Shown: positions 44,654 through 54,407, counted from the first letter of the stretch. The stretch: 64,000 nt of DNA from Mesorhizobium sp. WSM3626 (GCF_000513935.1 NZ_AZUY01000013.1:1-64000); one strand, 5' to 3'. The notes: generated by a model from the letters alone, not told the origin. Numbers and translations are program-made.

Positions 44654-45988
44654 ATGAGCGATGCAAACAGGGTGCTGTGGTCGGAGGGCCTGTTTCTCAG
44701 GACCCAGCACTTCCAGCAACAGGATCGGTTCTTCGAAGGCATGGTGCTCGGCGCATTGCAGGCCGGCCAGCTCCATACTTTCGGCTTCCAGCACCTGACC
44801 CTCGACCAGTCGCTGCTCGACGCCGGTCAGGTCTCGATCGTATCCGCCCGGGGCATCCTCCCGGACGGCACGCCCTTCTCCATCCCGGACCTGATGGACG
44901 CTCCGAAGCCGCTGCCGGTCACGGCCGACACCGGCGCCGGGCCGGTGCTGCTTGCACTGCCGCTCGAGCCGCCCGGTGGCGTCGCATACGATCCGGCGCA
45001 TGCCGCATCGACGGGCGCGCGTTACCACGGCAAGATCGTTTCAGTGCGCGACGCCGTCCAGGGCGGCGCCGATCCCGAAGAGATCGAGATCGCCCGGCCG
45101 CATGCGGCCCTGCTTGCGCCCGGCAAATCGGTGGGCGGTTATACCGCCTTGCCGATCGCCGACATAAAAGGTCTGCGCGCCGACGGCGGCGTCTCGCTCG
45201 ACGAGACGTTCCTGCCGCCGACGCTGATCACCGGCGCGGTCCATTGGTACCGGCAGTTGCTACAGGAGGTCGTCACCGGCCTCGACCAGATCGCCGAAGC
45301 GCATGGTAAGATGGTGATGGGCGGCGCCGGCCGCAGCGTCGAAGACCTCTTGATGCTGCACCTGGCCAATGCCGCTCGCCCCCGGCTTGCCCATATGCTT
45401 GCGCAGGATGTCTTTCATCCTGCCGAACTCTATCTCGAACTTGCCGGACTGGCCGGCGAGATGACAACCTACGGCTCGAGCTCGCGGCGGCTCGGCGAAT
45501 TGCCGGCCTACGACCACATGGCCCCCGGCCCCGCCTACATGGCGCTGGCCGACGCCTTGCGTTCGCTCATCCTCAGTCTGCGTCACATCGAACCGAAATC
45601 ACGCGCGCTGCCGGTCATGCGGCACGCGACCAATGTCTGGAAGGTGCGCATCGACAACCCTAAGCTCCTCGTCGCCAGCCGCATCGTCATCCGTGTTGGA
45701 TCCGAACTCTCGGACGACGCGCTGCGCAAGATCTTCGTCAACCAGGCCACAGTTGGCGCCGCAGACGAGTTCGAAGGACTTTGGAAGTCGCGCCTGCCCG
45801 GAATTCCGCTGAAACCGCTTCATTCGCAACCACGCGAGATTCCCTATGATGGCGACCGGCTGTGCCTGGAGCTCGACCAGAAGAGCGAGCATTGGGCCTC
45901 CTTGCTCGACGCCCCGGGGTTCGTCATCGGCGTTTCCGGTGTCCTGGAGAGCGAGCCGCAGGTCGACTGCTATTCGGTGAACAGGTGA
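44654..45988 (+). CDS. tssK: T6SS baseplate-membrane connector TssK
   Basis: 444 residues from ATG 44654 (MSDANRVLWSEGLFLRTQHF). The beginning is the classical TssK signature WSEGLFLRTQHFQQQDRF; later parts include MLHLANAARPRLAHM and LSLRHIEPKSRALP-type stretches. TssK joins the baseplate to TssL/TssM. The frame is open from 44633, but the shorter start matches the family. Confidence 0.94.
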   Translation: MSDANRVLWSEGLFLRTQHFQQQDRFFEGMVLGALQAGQLHTFGFQHLTLDQSLLDAGQVSIVSARGILPDGTPFSIPDLMDAPKPLPVTADTGAGPVLLALPLEPPGGVAYDPAHAASTGARYHGKIVSVRDAVQGGADPEEIEIARPHAALLAPGKSVGGYTALPIADIKGLRADGGVSLDETFLPPTLITGAVHWYRQLLQEVVTGLDQIAEAHGKMVMGGAGRSVEDLLMLHLANAARPRLAHMLAQDVFHPAELYLELAGLAGEMTTYGSSSRRLGELPAYDHMAPGPAYMALADALRSLILSLRHIEPKSRALPVMRHATNVWKVRIDNPKLLVASRIVIRVGSELSDDALRKIFVNQATVGAADEFEGLWKSRLPGIPLKPLHSQPREIPYDGDRLCLELDQKSEHWASLLDAPGFVIGVSGVLESEPQVDCYSVNR

Positions 45989-45992
45989 GGCC

Positions 45993-47321
45993 ATGAGCCG
46001 GGATGATCCGTTCGGACTGTCGGAGGATCGCGAGCGCACACGCATCCGGCTGACCGGCGCTGCACCCCGGCCGATGGCGCCGCTGGCGCCGGGCGCGCCG
46101 GTCAAACGGGCGCGCGCTCATCCCAACCCGCTCATCAACATCTTCGCGCCATTGCTCGAATTCGCGCCCGAGCTCGAAAGCGCACTGGCGCCGGAGAACC
46201 CGGAAGCAATGCGCACGCGCCTGCTCGACGAGTTGGTTCAGGCGCGCGACGCCGCGATGGCAGCTGGCTCCTCGCTGGAACGCGCCGACCAGGCGGCATG
46301 GGCCGTGGCGGCGTTGCTCGACGACCTGGCACTCAACACGCCATGGGGCGGCGCCAGCGCCTGGCCGCGCCAGCCGCTCGTGGTCATGCTACGCGGCGAC
46401 GTCGATGCCGGGACCCAGTTCTTCACCCGCCTTGACGAGCTGGAGCGCCATCCCAACCGCGACCGCGAAATGCTGGAGCTTCAGTATTACTGTCTGGCGC
46501 TCGGCTTCCGCGGCAAGTATCGGGTGCCCGGCCGCGCCGGCGACCGCTCGCTCAATGCCGTGCGTGTTGCAGCCGCGCGCTTCCTGCGCGATGCGGACTC
46601 CGAGAACGCACCGCTATCGCCGAACTGGAAAGGCGTGATCGCGTCCGACGAGCCGCAGCGCTTCATCGTCCCGATCTGGGTGATGGCACTTGCCGCCATC
46701 GTCGCCGCCGCCGCCGCTTACATCGGTCTATCGGTGAGCTTGAGCAGCCAGGCGATTGAACTCTCCGCGCTCGTGCGCACGCTGCCGCCGGCCTCACGCG
46801 GCGACGTCGCCCGCGCCGCGCCCAGGCAAGATGCTCCTGAACCCGAGGCACCGCAGCCGGTCGATTTCGCTCTGTTGCCCGCGTTCAAGGCCGAAGCGCC
46901 AGCCAGCCTCAAGGGCGCGCTCAGCGGCACCGAGAGCGTCTCGCTGGCCAAGCTGATCATCCAGTCTTCCAACCCCGAGCTGTTCCAGTCCTCGCGGCCC
47001 ACGCTGTCCCAAGGGTACGAGCCGCTGATCGCCTCGATCGCCAAAGTGATCCTCGCCAATCAGGAGCTGATCGGAAACATCACGATCATCGGCCATACCG
47101 ACAATGTGCGCCTGCAACGGTCCAACCCGCTCGCCAGCAACCAGCGGCTCTCGGAGGCGCGCGCCCAGACCATAGCGGACCTCCTGGTTCAGGCTGGCGT
47201 GCCACAGGAGCACATCCATTCTGAAGGGCGCGCCGAGACCGATCCTGTGGCCGACAACGCGACGCGCGAGGGCCGTGCGCTCAACCGGCGCGTCGAGGTC
47301 CTGGTCGAGAAGAGACTCTGA
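45993..47321 (+). CDS. tssL: T6SS inner-membrane protein TssL with C-terminal OmpA domain, first copy
   Basis: 442 residues. The DotU-like cytoplasmic domain includes NPLINIFAPLLEFAPELES, LLDDLALNTPWGG and LELQYYCLALGFRGKYRV. One transmembrane helix (about 229-250, VMALAAIVAAAAAYIGLSVSL) follows. The periplasmic OmpA/Pal-like domain ends GRALNRRVEVLVEKRL and contains HTDNVRLQRSNPLASNQRLS, which should bind peptidoglycan. It starts 4 bases after tssK and its stop overlaps the tssM start by one base. Confidence 0.94.
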   Translation: MSRDDPFGLSEDRERTRIRLTGAAPRPMAPLAPGAPVKRARAHPNPLINIFAPLLEFAPELESALAPENPEAMRTRLLDELVQARDAAMAAGSSLERADQAAWAVAALLDDLALNTPWGGASAWPRQPLVVMLRGDVDAGTQFFTRLDELERHPNRDREMLELQYYCLALGFRGKYRVPGRAGDRSLNAVRVAAARFLRDADSENAPLSPNWKGVIASDEPQRFIVPIWVMALAAIVAAAAAYIGLSVSLSSQAIELSALVRTLPPASRGDVARAAPRQDAPEPEAPQPVDFALLPAFKAEAPASLKGALSGTESVSLAKLIIQSSNPELFQSSRPTLSQGYEPLIASIAKVILANQELIGNITIIGHTDNVRLQRSNPLASNQRLSEARAQTIADLLVQAGVPQEHIHSEGRAETDPVADNATREGRALNRRVEVLVEKRL

Positions 47322-50300
47322 TGTTCATCCTGCGCTTCCTCTGGGCCGTCATCACCTCGCGATTCCTGTGGACGCTGATTGGCATCGCGCTGCTTTCGCT
47401 CTTGATCTGGGTGTTCGGCCCGATCGTGAAGGTCGGTCCTTACGCGCCATTCGAATCCGAGAATGTGCGCATCGCCATGATCGCGGGGCTGATCATCCTG
47501 TGGCTGATCTGGCTGATCGTCGCGCAGCGGCGTGCCATCCGCGCTAACCGCATGTTCGTCGCGGAGATCGCAGCACCCGTGGCCGAAAAGCAACTCACCC
47601 CCGGCGAGGAGAGCGCCGCGGCCGTCGGCGCCAAGTTCGCCGAGGTGATGGCCGAGCTCAAGCGGCGCAAGCTCGGCGGCAGAAAATTCCTGCGCGAGAT
47701 GCCGTGGTATGTAATCGTTGGGCCGCCAGCCACCGGCAAGACCACGGCATTGCGCCAGTCGGGCCTCAATTTCCCGATCGACCTCACCGATGATTTGCAG
47801 GGCGTCGGCGGTACGCGCAATTGTGACTGGTTCTTTTCCGAAAACGCGGTGCTGATCGACACTGCGGGCCGCTACGTCCAGCAGGAGAGCCAGCCGGATG
47901 TCGACGCTGCGGAATGGCTGGGTTTCCTTGACCTTTTGAAAAAGCACCGCGGCCGCCGCGCGCTCAACGGCGTCATTGTCACGCTGTCGATCGATGCGCT
48001 GTCGGAGGGCGACGAAGCGATCAAGGCGCACGGCCGCAAGATCCGCCGTCGACTGGCGGAGCTGAACGAACGACTGGAGATCCGTCTGCCTGTCTACATG
48101 ATGCTGACCAAGGCAGACCTGATCAAAGGCTTCGAAGCCTTCTTCGGCGGCTTGTCGACGACGGCGCGCGAGCAGGTGTGGGGAACGACTTTTCCGCTCG
48201 ACGCCCGCGTCAACGCCGGCACGATCCAAGCGGAGCTAGCCAGGCTTGCCGCGGAGCTTGAGCGGCGGCTGGTGCCACGCCTGGAAGACGAAGACAAGCT
48301 CGGCCAGCGCGCCGAGATCTTCCGCTTTCCGGCGCAGCTGGCGAGCCTTGGCGAGCCGATCAAGACACTGCTCGAGGCGATGTTCGGCGAAAGCCGCTAC
48401 GAGGAAGCCGCCTGGTTGCGTGGCCTTTATCTGACGTCGGCGACACAGGAAGGCGCTCCCATTGACCGGCTGACCGCGGCGCTATCATCCTCCTTCGGGC
48501 TGCCACCGCGCCGCGCCATGCCGGCGTCGCGTGTCGAGAAGCGCAGCTTTTTCCTCAGGAACCTTCTCACCGAAGTGATCTTCAAGGAGGCCGGCCTTGG
48601 TACGTTCGATCCGCTGGCGCAGCGTCGCCGCGCCTGGATCTGGCGCGGGGCTGCCGTCGCCTGTGCGCTCGCGGCTTTGCTGGCCGGCGGCCTGTTCACC
48701 TGGTCCTACCTCGACAACCGCAATGCGATCGTCGAACAGGCCAACCAGTTCGAAGCCCTGCAGGGGCCGCTCACCGAGGTCGCCGCCATGCCGGCCGCGG
48801 TCGAGCAGCCGACCATGGACGGTGCGCTAGCTGCCATGGACGCCGTGGCGACGGCGCGCACCGCCCCGCCGGACGCTGTCCATAACCTGCTCGGGCCGAC
48901 TGCTTCGGCGGAGTTGGCGCGCGCGCAGACCGATACCTACGACCATGCGCTGCGCAACGTGCTCGAGCCGCACATGGTCGCCCTGCTCGAAGCCACGATG
49001 TGGCGGCAGATCCGCGATCCGGACTTCATGCTCGGCGCGCTGAAGACCTACCGGATGATGACCGGCCTGTCGCAGATGGACACCGATTTCGTGCAAAACT
49101 GGTGGGTGAACAGTCTGCCGCAATTCGCGCCGGCTCCGCCCTTCCCCACCGCCGACGCCGAACAGCACCAGCTCGCTGCGATCCGCCGCATGGCCATCGA
49201 CGACAGCTACATCGCCCCGGACAAGCAACTGGTCGGCGAGGCGCTGAAGACCGTGTGCACGATCTCCCTGCCAGAGCGCGCCTACAGGCAGCTCCTGGCC
49301 GACCCGGAAGTAGCAGCCGTCAAGGAATGGGTGCCGGCCAATTTCGCCGGGCCGAACGGCGCCAAAGTGTTCGCGCGCCGCTCCGACAAGACGTTGCGCG
49401 TTGGTGTTCCCGGGCCCTATACCTATGCCGGCTTCCACGACGCGATCCTCGATCGGGTCGAGGATGTCGCGGGACAGGCGGCCCTCGATCGCGCGGTGTT
49501 TGCCGGCGGCTGCGCGGAGAATTCCGAGACATCGGTTTCAGCACTCTCGCAGGACATCTTGAAGCTCTACTATGACGACTATATCGCGCAGTGGGACTCT
49601 TTCCTGCGTGACATGCGGCTTGCGCCGCTTACCGATCTCAACATCGCCAGTGAGAACCTCAAGGATCTTTCAAGCGCCGACTCCGCGCTGAAGCGCCTGT
49701 TGACGGCAGTCGTGCAGGAGACCGACCTCACCCGCTCCGACGATGCGCCGGCCGGCGACAAAAGTGGCGCTGCCGCCAGCACCGGCTCGAAGCTCTTCAG
49801 CAAGCTCGGCAAGCTGGGCAAAGTCGTGACCACAGGCGCGAAGCTCCTGCCGCGCGCCGGCTCCGCCAGCCAGGTCGACATGACCGGCAGCCTGGTTGCC
49901 GACCATTTCAAGCCGCTCAAAGGCACCATCGCCCAGGTCGACGGCCAGCCGCCAGCGCTGGACGCGGCGATAGTGGCCCTGACGGCGCTGTCGAATGTGC
50001 TACAGACGGTCACCGCCAATCCGAACCCGCAGGATGCGATCAAGAAGCAAGGCGGCCTTGCCGAACTCACAGGTGCGGTCGCCAGGCAGGCGCAGATCCT
50101 GCCCTCGCCGATCAACGACTGGCTCGGCGGTATTGCCGGCGACACCAGCGGCCTGTCGCAGAAGGCCGTGACCAACGAACTCAACGCCATCTGGCGGGCC
50201 GACATACTCCCCTTCTGCCAGGCGGCGCTCAACAACCGCTATCCATTCAGCGCCGAAAGTGCGGTCGACGTCAATGTGCGCGACTTTCAGCGTCTGTTCG

Positions 50301-50863
50301 GACCCTCGGGCATGATCGATGCGTTCATCAACGACCATCTGATCAATTATGTCGACACCGCCAGCGAGCCATGGAAATGGCGGGCCGATTTCGGCCTCGA
50401 CACAGCGGCGCTCGCAGCGTTCGAACAGGCCAGGCATATCCGCGACGACCTGTTTCCCGGCGGCACCGGCCCGGTGATGAACTTCACGCTGGAACCCAAG
50501 GACCTCTCACCCAACGTGGCGCGGGTCACGCTCAACCTCGATGGCCAGAATCTCGTTTACTATAACAACGCCACCAGGCCGCAGCCGATGACGTGGCCCG
50601 GCAAGGATGGCACCGGCGTCATCTCGCTCGCCTTCCAGCCGGTCGACGGCTCGCCCGAAGTGATGCTCAACGAGACCGGCAGCTGGGCGTGGCTCAGAAT
50701 GCTGCGCGGCGGCCGCTTCGCCGCGACCAAGCTCACCGACGTCTACAGCCTGCGGCTCGGCACGAAAGGCGTGTGGGCCGATTTCGAGCTCAAGGCGGCC
50801 AGCGTCGAGAACCCGTACACACTCGAAATGTTCAAGAAATTCACATGTCCGCCGCAGATCTGA
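47321..50863 (+). CDS. tssM: T6SS membrane complex protein TssM (IcmF)
   Basis: 1180 residues. Two N-terminal membrane helices (about 12-33 and 50-68), a cytoplasmic NTPase-like domain with an intact Walker A GPPATGKT at 134-141, and a third membrane helix near 440-460. A large periplasmic region ends in the IcmF C-terminal domain (WSWRADFG-like EPWKWRADFGLD, VYSLRLGTKGVWADFELKAA). It forms the transenvelope channel with TssJ and TssL. The last 19 bases overlap tagF. Confidence 0.95.
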   Translation: MFILRFLWAVITSRFLWTLIGIALLSLLIWVFGPIVKVGPYAPFESENVRIAMIAGLIILWLIWLIVAQRRAIRANRMFVAEIAAPVAEKQLTPGEESAAAVGAKFAEVMAELKRRKLGGRKFLREMPWYVIVGPPATGKTTALRQSGLNFPIDLTDDLQGVGGTRNCDWFFSENAVLIDTAGRYVQQESQPDVDAAEWLGFLDLLKKHRGRRALNGVIVTLSIDALSEGDEAIKAHGRKIRRRLAELNERLEIRLPVYMMLTKADLIKGFEAFFGGLSTTAREQVWGTTFPLDARVNAGTIQAELARLAAELERRLVPRLEDEDKLGQRAEIFRFPAQLASLGEPIKTLLEAMFGESRYEEAAWLRGLYLTSATQEGAPIDRLTAALSSSFGLPPRRAMPASRVEKRSFFLRNLLTEVIFKEAGLGTFDPLAQRRRAWIWRGAAVACALAALLAGGLFTWSYLDNRNAIVEQANQFEALQGPLTEVAAMPAAVEQPTMDGALAAMDAVATARTAPPDAVHNLLGPTASAELARAQTDTYDHALRNVLEPHMVALLEATMWRQIRDPDFMLGALKTYRMMTGLSQMDTDFVQNWWVNSLPQFAPAPPFPTADAEQHQLAAIRRMAIDDSYIAPDKQLVGEALKTVCTISLPERAYRQLLADPEVAAVKEWVPANFAGPNGAKVFARRSDKTLRVGVPGPYTYAGFHDAILDRVEDVAGQAALDRAVFAGGCAENSETSVSALSQDILKLYYDDYIAQWDSFLRDMRLAPLTDLNIASENLKDLSSADSALKRLLTAVVQETDLTRSDDAPAGDKSGAAASTGSKLFSKLGKLGKVVTTGAKLLPRAGSASQVDMTGSLVADHFKPLKGTIAQVDGQPPALDAAIVALTALSNVLQTVTANPNPQDAIKKQGGLAELTGAVARQAQILPSPINDWLGGIAGDTSGLSQKAVTNELNAIWRADILPFCQAALNNRYPFSAESAVDVNVRDFQRLFGPSGMIDAFINDHLINYVDTASEPWKWRADFGLDTAALAAFEQARHIRDDLFPGGTGPVMNFTLEPKDLSPNVARVTLNLDGQNLVYYNNATRPQPMTWPGKDGTGVISLAFQPVDGSPEVMLNETGSWAWLRMLRGGRFAATKLTDVYSLRLGTKGVWADFELKAASVENPYTLEMFKKFTCPPQI

Positions 50864-51387
50864 TCCTGCCCGGCTTCTACGGCAAGATGCCCGCTACCGG
50901 GGATTTCGTGACGCGGCGGCTGCCGGCGGGGTTCGTGCGCGTATGGGACCGCTGGCTGTCGCAGCATATCGTGCCGATGTTCGGCTCGGAAGCGTGGCCG
51001 CACGATAAGGCGCTTCGCTTTCTCGCTGGCCCCGCTACCTTCGGCGCCTCGGCGGGCCTCGTCCTGCAGAGCGCCGACAGGGTCGGCAGGCGATTCCCAC
51101 TGAGCGTCGTGGCGCAGCTTGCCGGGCCTCCGCTTCAGCTGGCTTACGCCGACACCTGGTTCGACAGTATCGAGGAAGCCGCTTTGGCGGCGCAACGGGG
51201 CGAGCTGACAGCGGACGAATTGGATGCCGCGCTTGCAGCCCTGCCCGTGCCACTGGTCGAACAGAATGGCGATGTCATCGACGACCTTGTCATGTGGACG
51301 ACACACACGGACATCTTCGACATTGATGGACAAGCGCCGCAGCCGGCGCTCCAGCAGATGCTGGCCGCAAGCTGCGAGACCAGCTGA
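50845..51387 (+). CDS. tagF: T6SS-associated protein TagF
   Basis: 180 residues from ATG 50845 (MSAADLILPGFYGKMPATGD). The start is the TagF/DUF2094 signature (GFYGKMPATGDFVTRRLP, FVRVWDRWLSQ), followed by a DRVGRRFPLSVVAQL motif. TagF represses T6SS firing post-translationally, often by binding Fha. It overlaps tssM by 19 bases and shares one base with the next gene. Confidence 0.92.
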   Translation: MSAADLILPGFYGKMPATGDFVTRRLPAGFVRVWDRWLSQHIVPMFGSEAWPHDKALRFLAGPATFGASAGLVLQSADRVGRRFPLSVVAQLAGPPLQLAYADTWFDSIEEAALAAQRGELTADELDAALAALPVPLVEQNGDVIDDLVMWTTHTDIFDIDGQAPQPALQQMLAASCETS

Positions 51388-52406
51388 TGTGGGCGGTATC
51401 CAACACCACAGGATTCCCGGCTATGGGGAGCTGGGTTCAGGACAAGGCCGCAAACAAGATTTGGCTGGTCTGTGTGAAGGCCACTTTCGACATACTGCCA
51501 GACGGAACCACGCGGCCCTCGGGCGATCAGGTGTCGCCGTTTATACAGGGGCAACCTCTCGGCGGCGACTACGAGAAAAGCCTGATCTATGAGGCCGATT
51601 TTTTTGGCGTGAAGCCGTGCACTGACGTGCTCGTCAACGGCACCGCCTGGCCGCCGAATGATAGACCGACCACTGAACTCGACGTTGGATTTCAGGTTGG
51701 TCCGGTGCAAAAGCGCCTGCAGGTGTTCGGCAATCGCTGGTGGACGGTGAACCTTGCCGGACAGCGTGTTATTTCGAGCCCCGACCCGTTCGCCAAGATG
51801 CCGATCCGGTATGAATACGCTTTCGGTGGCTGGGATCGTACTGCCTCCAATCCGAAGGATCATCGACTGGAAGCGAGGAATCCGGTCGGGCAGGGCTTCA
51901 TCTCTAATCCAAATGGCTGTCTCGGGCGGCCGCTCCCCAACATAGAAGATCCTGCAAACCTGGTCTCTTCCGTCGCCAGTCGCCCCGCACCGGCTGGCTT
52001 CAACGCCGTGGCCTGTCACTGGTCACCACGCCGCGAACTCGCCGGAACCTATGATGAGGCCTGGCAGAAAACTCGCTTCCCGCTCTGGGCGGAAGATCTC
52101 GATCCCCACTACTACTGCTGCGCGCCGCGTGATCAACAGGTGGCCGGCTACCTGCGCGGCGGCGAGCCCGTACAAATGATCAATCTCTCGCCGAACGGCC
52201 CGATACGCTTCCATCTGCCGCGAATGGTCTTTGGCTTCACCACGCGCATCAAACGCGAAACGATTCATACCCGGGGCACGCTGGCAACAGTGATCCTGGA
52301 GCCGGATGCTTCGCGCGTGGTTATTGCCTGGCAAAGCGCGCTCGTTTGCAACAAGGACATCGACTATCTCGATCAAACCTCTGTCCGTCTGAAAAAGCTG
52401 ATGTGA
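51387..52406 (+). CDS. DUF2169 protein, probable T6SS effector adaptor
   Basis: 339 residues. The DUF2169 core includes LVCVKATFDILPDG, a KSLIYEADFFGVKPCTDVLV segment, KMPIRYEYAFGG and NPVGQGF. DUF2169 proteins act as chaperones that load PAAR-linked effectors (for example in Agrobacterium), and the position directly before a ketosynthase-like and a PAAR-like gene matches that role. It begins on the last base of tagF and ends on the first base of the next gene, so effectors are translated with the apparatus. Confidence 0.9.
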   Translation: MWAVSNTTGFPAMGSWVQDKAANKIWLVCVKATFDILPDGTTRPSGDQVSPFIQGQPLGGDYEKSLIYEADFFGVKPCTDVLVNGTAWPPNDRPTTELDVGFQVGPVQKRLQVFGNRWWTVNLAGQRVISSPDPFAKMPIRYEYAFGGWDRTASNPKDHRLEARNPVGQGFISNPNGCLGRPLPNIEDPANLVSSVASRPAPAGFNAVACHWSPRRELAGTYDEAWQKTRFPLWAEDLDPHYYCCAPRDQQVAGYLRGGEPVQMINLSPNGPIRFHLPRMVFGFTTRIKRETIHTRGTLATVILEPDASRVVIAWQSALVCNKDIDYLDQTSVRLKKLM

Positions 52407-53497
52407 TGGTATTCGCAGCCTATTTCCCTCGGACGCCAATCTGGCTGGCAGGCCTTGCAGCGCGGACCCCGGTTGGGCTGCGCCCCGAAAGCGCGGCGGC
52501 GGCGGTGCGGGCGGGGATATCAGGAATTTCCGAGCATCCATTCTTCGTCGACCGCATTGGCGAACCCATGCGTCTGGCGCGGGATGCGATCATGGGCCCT
52601 GATATGCCGCTTGGAGAGCGTATGAAGGAACTGCTGCTTTCGACGTTGCTGCAACTGCCGCCGGCAGCGACGCAATCAGCCAACGACCTGAGAACGCTCC
52701 TGATCATCTGTGCGCCGGAGCCGCGGCCGGGGCTGCCGGACGGGGTCGCCGAAATGCTCGGCCGTGCCGTGATGGGACGGTTCGGCTCGGCGGACATGCG
52801 CGTGCAATACCTTGCCCACGGACACGCTGCCGGAATGCTTGCGTTTGGTGTCGCCGCCAAGGCGATTGATGAGGGCAAGACGGACCTGGCGGTGGTAGCA
52901 GGCGTCGATTCCTATCACGAGTACGAAACCCTGGAATGGATGGATGAGACGGGGCAACTTAAATCCGAGGCAAATCGAGACGGCTTCTTCCCGGGAGAAG
53001 CGGCGGGCGCCTGCCTGCTGGCACGCAGAAATCTGATATCAGAATTGGGCCTGGCACTCTTGGGACGGCTAACCGCGGTCAGCGCCGCGCCCGAGCGGAT
53101 TACCATCAAGCGGCACGGCGGGGAGGAGATTTGCGTCGGCGAGGGGCTGAGTTCCGCCTTCCTTGGACTTGGCCCCGCCATCGACAGCGATCGACGCAAG
53201 ATCACCGATACCTATTGCGATCTCAATGGCCAGCGTTACCGCAGCGAGGAGTTGGTCTACTCAATCCTGCGAGTTCAGCATCTTTCAGATCAGGCAACCC
53301 ACTTTTTGCATCCGGCCGACTGCTGGGGCGATGTCGGCGCCGCGTCGGGGCCGCTATTCGCGGCCCTCGCCCACGCCGCCGCCAGCAAGCGTTACAGTCA
53401 CGGTTCGCGGGCCGCGCTCTGGGCCGGATCCGAAGGCGGACAGCGGGCGGTGATGCTGCTGGACTTTCCTAGCACCCCGCCAAGAAAGGACGCGTGA
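52406..53497 (+). CDS. Ketosynthase-fold (thiolase-like) protein without catalytic residues
   Basis: 363 residues from ATG 52406 (MVFAAYFPRTPIWLAG). The fold is indicated by AAKAIDEGKTDLAVVAGVDSY and GFFPGEAAGACLLARR, typical of ketoacyl synthases. The usual ACSSG nucleophile site reads GHAAG (139-143), without cysteine. The GHxxGAAG site reads GDVGAASG (308-315), without histidine. DLNGQRYRSEE around 272 replaces the other histidine motif. It is therefore likely a structural or carrier protein of the effector module. It is coupled by single-base overlaps to its neighbours. Confidence 0.8.
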   Translation: MVFAAYFPRTPIWLAGLAARTPVGLRPESAAAAVRAGISGISEHPFFVDRIGEPMRLARDAIMGPDMPLGERMKELLLSTLLQLPPAATQSANDLRTLLIICAPEPRPGLPDGVAEMLGRAVMGRFGSADMRVQYLAHGHAAGMLAFGVAAKAIDEGKTDLAVVAGVDSYHEYETLEWMDETGQLKSEANRDGFFPGEAAGACLLARRNLISELGLALLGRLTAVSAAPERITIKRHGGEEICVGEGLSSAFLGLGPAIDSDRRKITDTYCDLNGQRYRSEELVYSILRVQHLSDQATHFLHPADCWGDVGAASGPLFAALAHAAASKRYSHGSRAALWAGSEGGQRAVMLLDFPSTPPRKDA

Positions 53498-53886
53498 TGG
53501 TTTCAGTTGGGGTCAATCCACCCAAGACGCCGGTGACTGAGGGAAGTATCGATATGGCGCCTGCGGACGTGCCCAATGTCTGCAAGATGCCGGGGCCGCC
53601 AGCGCCGTTCGTGCCCGTTCCACTACCGAACTTTGGACGCTCCGCCGACCGGTTGTCAGACGCGACGTCGACGGTCAAGATCGAAGGGAAGAAAATAGCC
53701 ATCAAAGGCAGCTACTACATGAGCGCGCCGTCGCCCGACGTGGCGAGCCAGGGCACTGGCGGAGGCGTGGTATCGTCGGCTACGCAAGGAAAGACCGAGT
53801 TCGTTGCGCCGGGCTCGATGGACGTGAAGGCAGAAGGCAAGAACATCCAACTGCTCGGCGATCAGATGACCAACAATGGGAGCTAA
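53497..53886 (+). CDS. PAAR-like (DUF4150) T6SS spike-tip protein
   Basis: 129 residues. The DUF4150 pattern includes NPPKTPVTEGSIDMAPADVPNVCKMP, PVPLPNFG and repeated short beta segments (VKIEGKKIAIKGSYYM, then GKTEFVAPGSMDVKAEGKNI) that build a pointed tip for VgrG. It starts on the last base of the ketosynthase-like gene and overlaps the candidate toxin gene by 11 bases. The tip and toxin are thus separate chains that probably ride together. Confidence 0.88.
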   Translation: MVSVGVNPPKTPVTEGSIDMAPADVPNVCKMPGPPAPFVPVPLPNFGRSADRLSDATSTVKIEGKKIAIKGSYYMSAPSPDVASQGTGGGVVSSATQGKTEFVAPGSMDVKAEGKNIQLLGDQMTNNGS

Positions 53887-54385
53887 CTCCGCCACCTCGA
53901 CCGGAAACAAGCAGGCTCCGGACAACAAGCCGATGCACAAATGCGGCGAGGTTGGAAGCTATGGCGGCCTCAAGAACGACGGCAAGGCGAGCCGAGCCGA
54001 CGGGTCGCGGGTATGGGAACGCGACCATATTCCGGCCAAGGCCACGCTCTTCAAGCGCGCCAAAGTCATGTTCAACACAATGTCTGCAGCCGTATACGAA
54101 TGCGCAAAAGGAAAGATCGAATCGCGTGGCATGGCGATCGTGATCCCCCGCAAATCTCACCGCGGCTTCAGCAAAACCTGCGGCAGCAAGAACACCAAGA
54201 CGCAAATTCGACAAGACGCAAAATCCAAGGAAAGCATGACCGCGGCCGTCAACCGGGATACAAAGGCGTTGCAGAAACATCTGGACACCACCGACTGCGG
54301 TCCAGCTTATGCGGAGGCGGTAAAGGAACTCAAGAAGTTTGACTTCGATCAGATGATCAGAGATGCCGTGGACGAATGCAAGTAG
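53876..54385 (+). CDS. Candidate T6SS toxin, HNH/endonuclease-like
   Basis: 169 residues. The central part has WERDHIPAKATLF (D50, H51) and IVIPRKSHRGFSKTCGSKN (H95). A D-H pair followed ~45 residues later by a histidine in an IVIPxxxH strand is the arrangement of several polymorphic-toxin HNH-like nucleases. Lysine-rich segments (KNTKTQIRQDAKSK) suit nucleic-acid binding. An N-terminal CGEVGSYGGL precedes it. It overlaps the PAAR-like gene and is followed by two immunity-like genes. Family identification is by motif only; no biochemical class is proven. Confidence 0.6.
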   Translation: MGANSATSTGNKQAPDNKPMHKCGEVGSYGGLKNDGKASRADGSRVWERDHIPAKATLFKRAKVMFNTMSAAVYECAKGKIESRGMAIVIPRKSHRGFSKTCGSKNTKTQIRQDAKSKESMTAAVNRDTKALQKHLDTTDCGPAYAEAVKELKKFDFDQMIRDAVDECK

Positions 54386-54407
54386 TCACACAACAGGGTG
54401 AACTCCG

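Noticed and set aside
43082..45028. 648-codon leftward frame
   Set aside because: Antisense to tagH, tssJ and tssK; no start signal.
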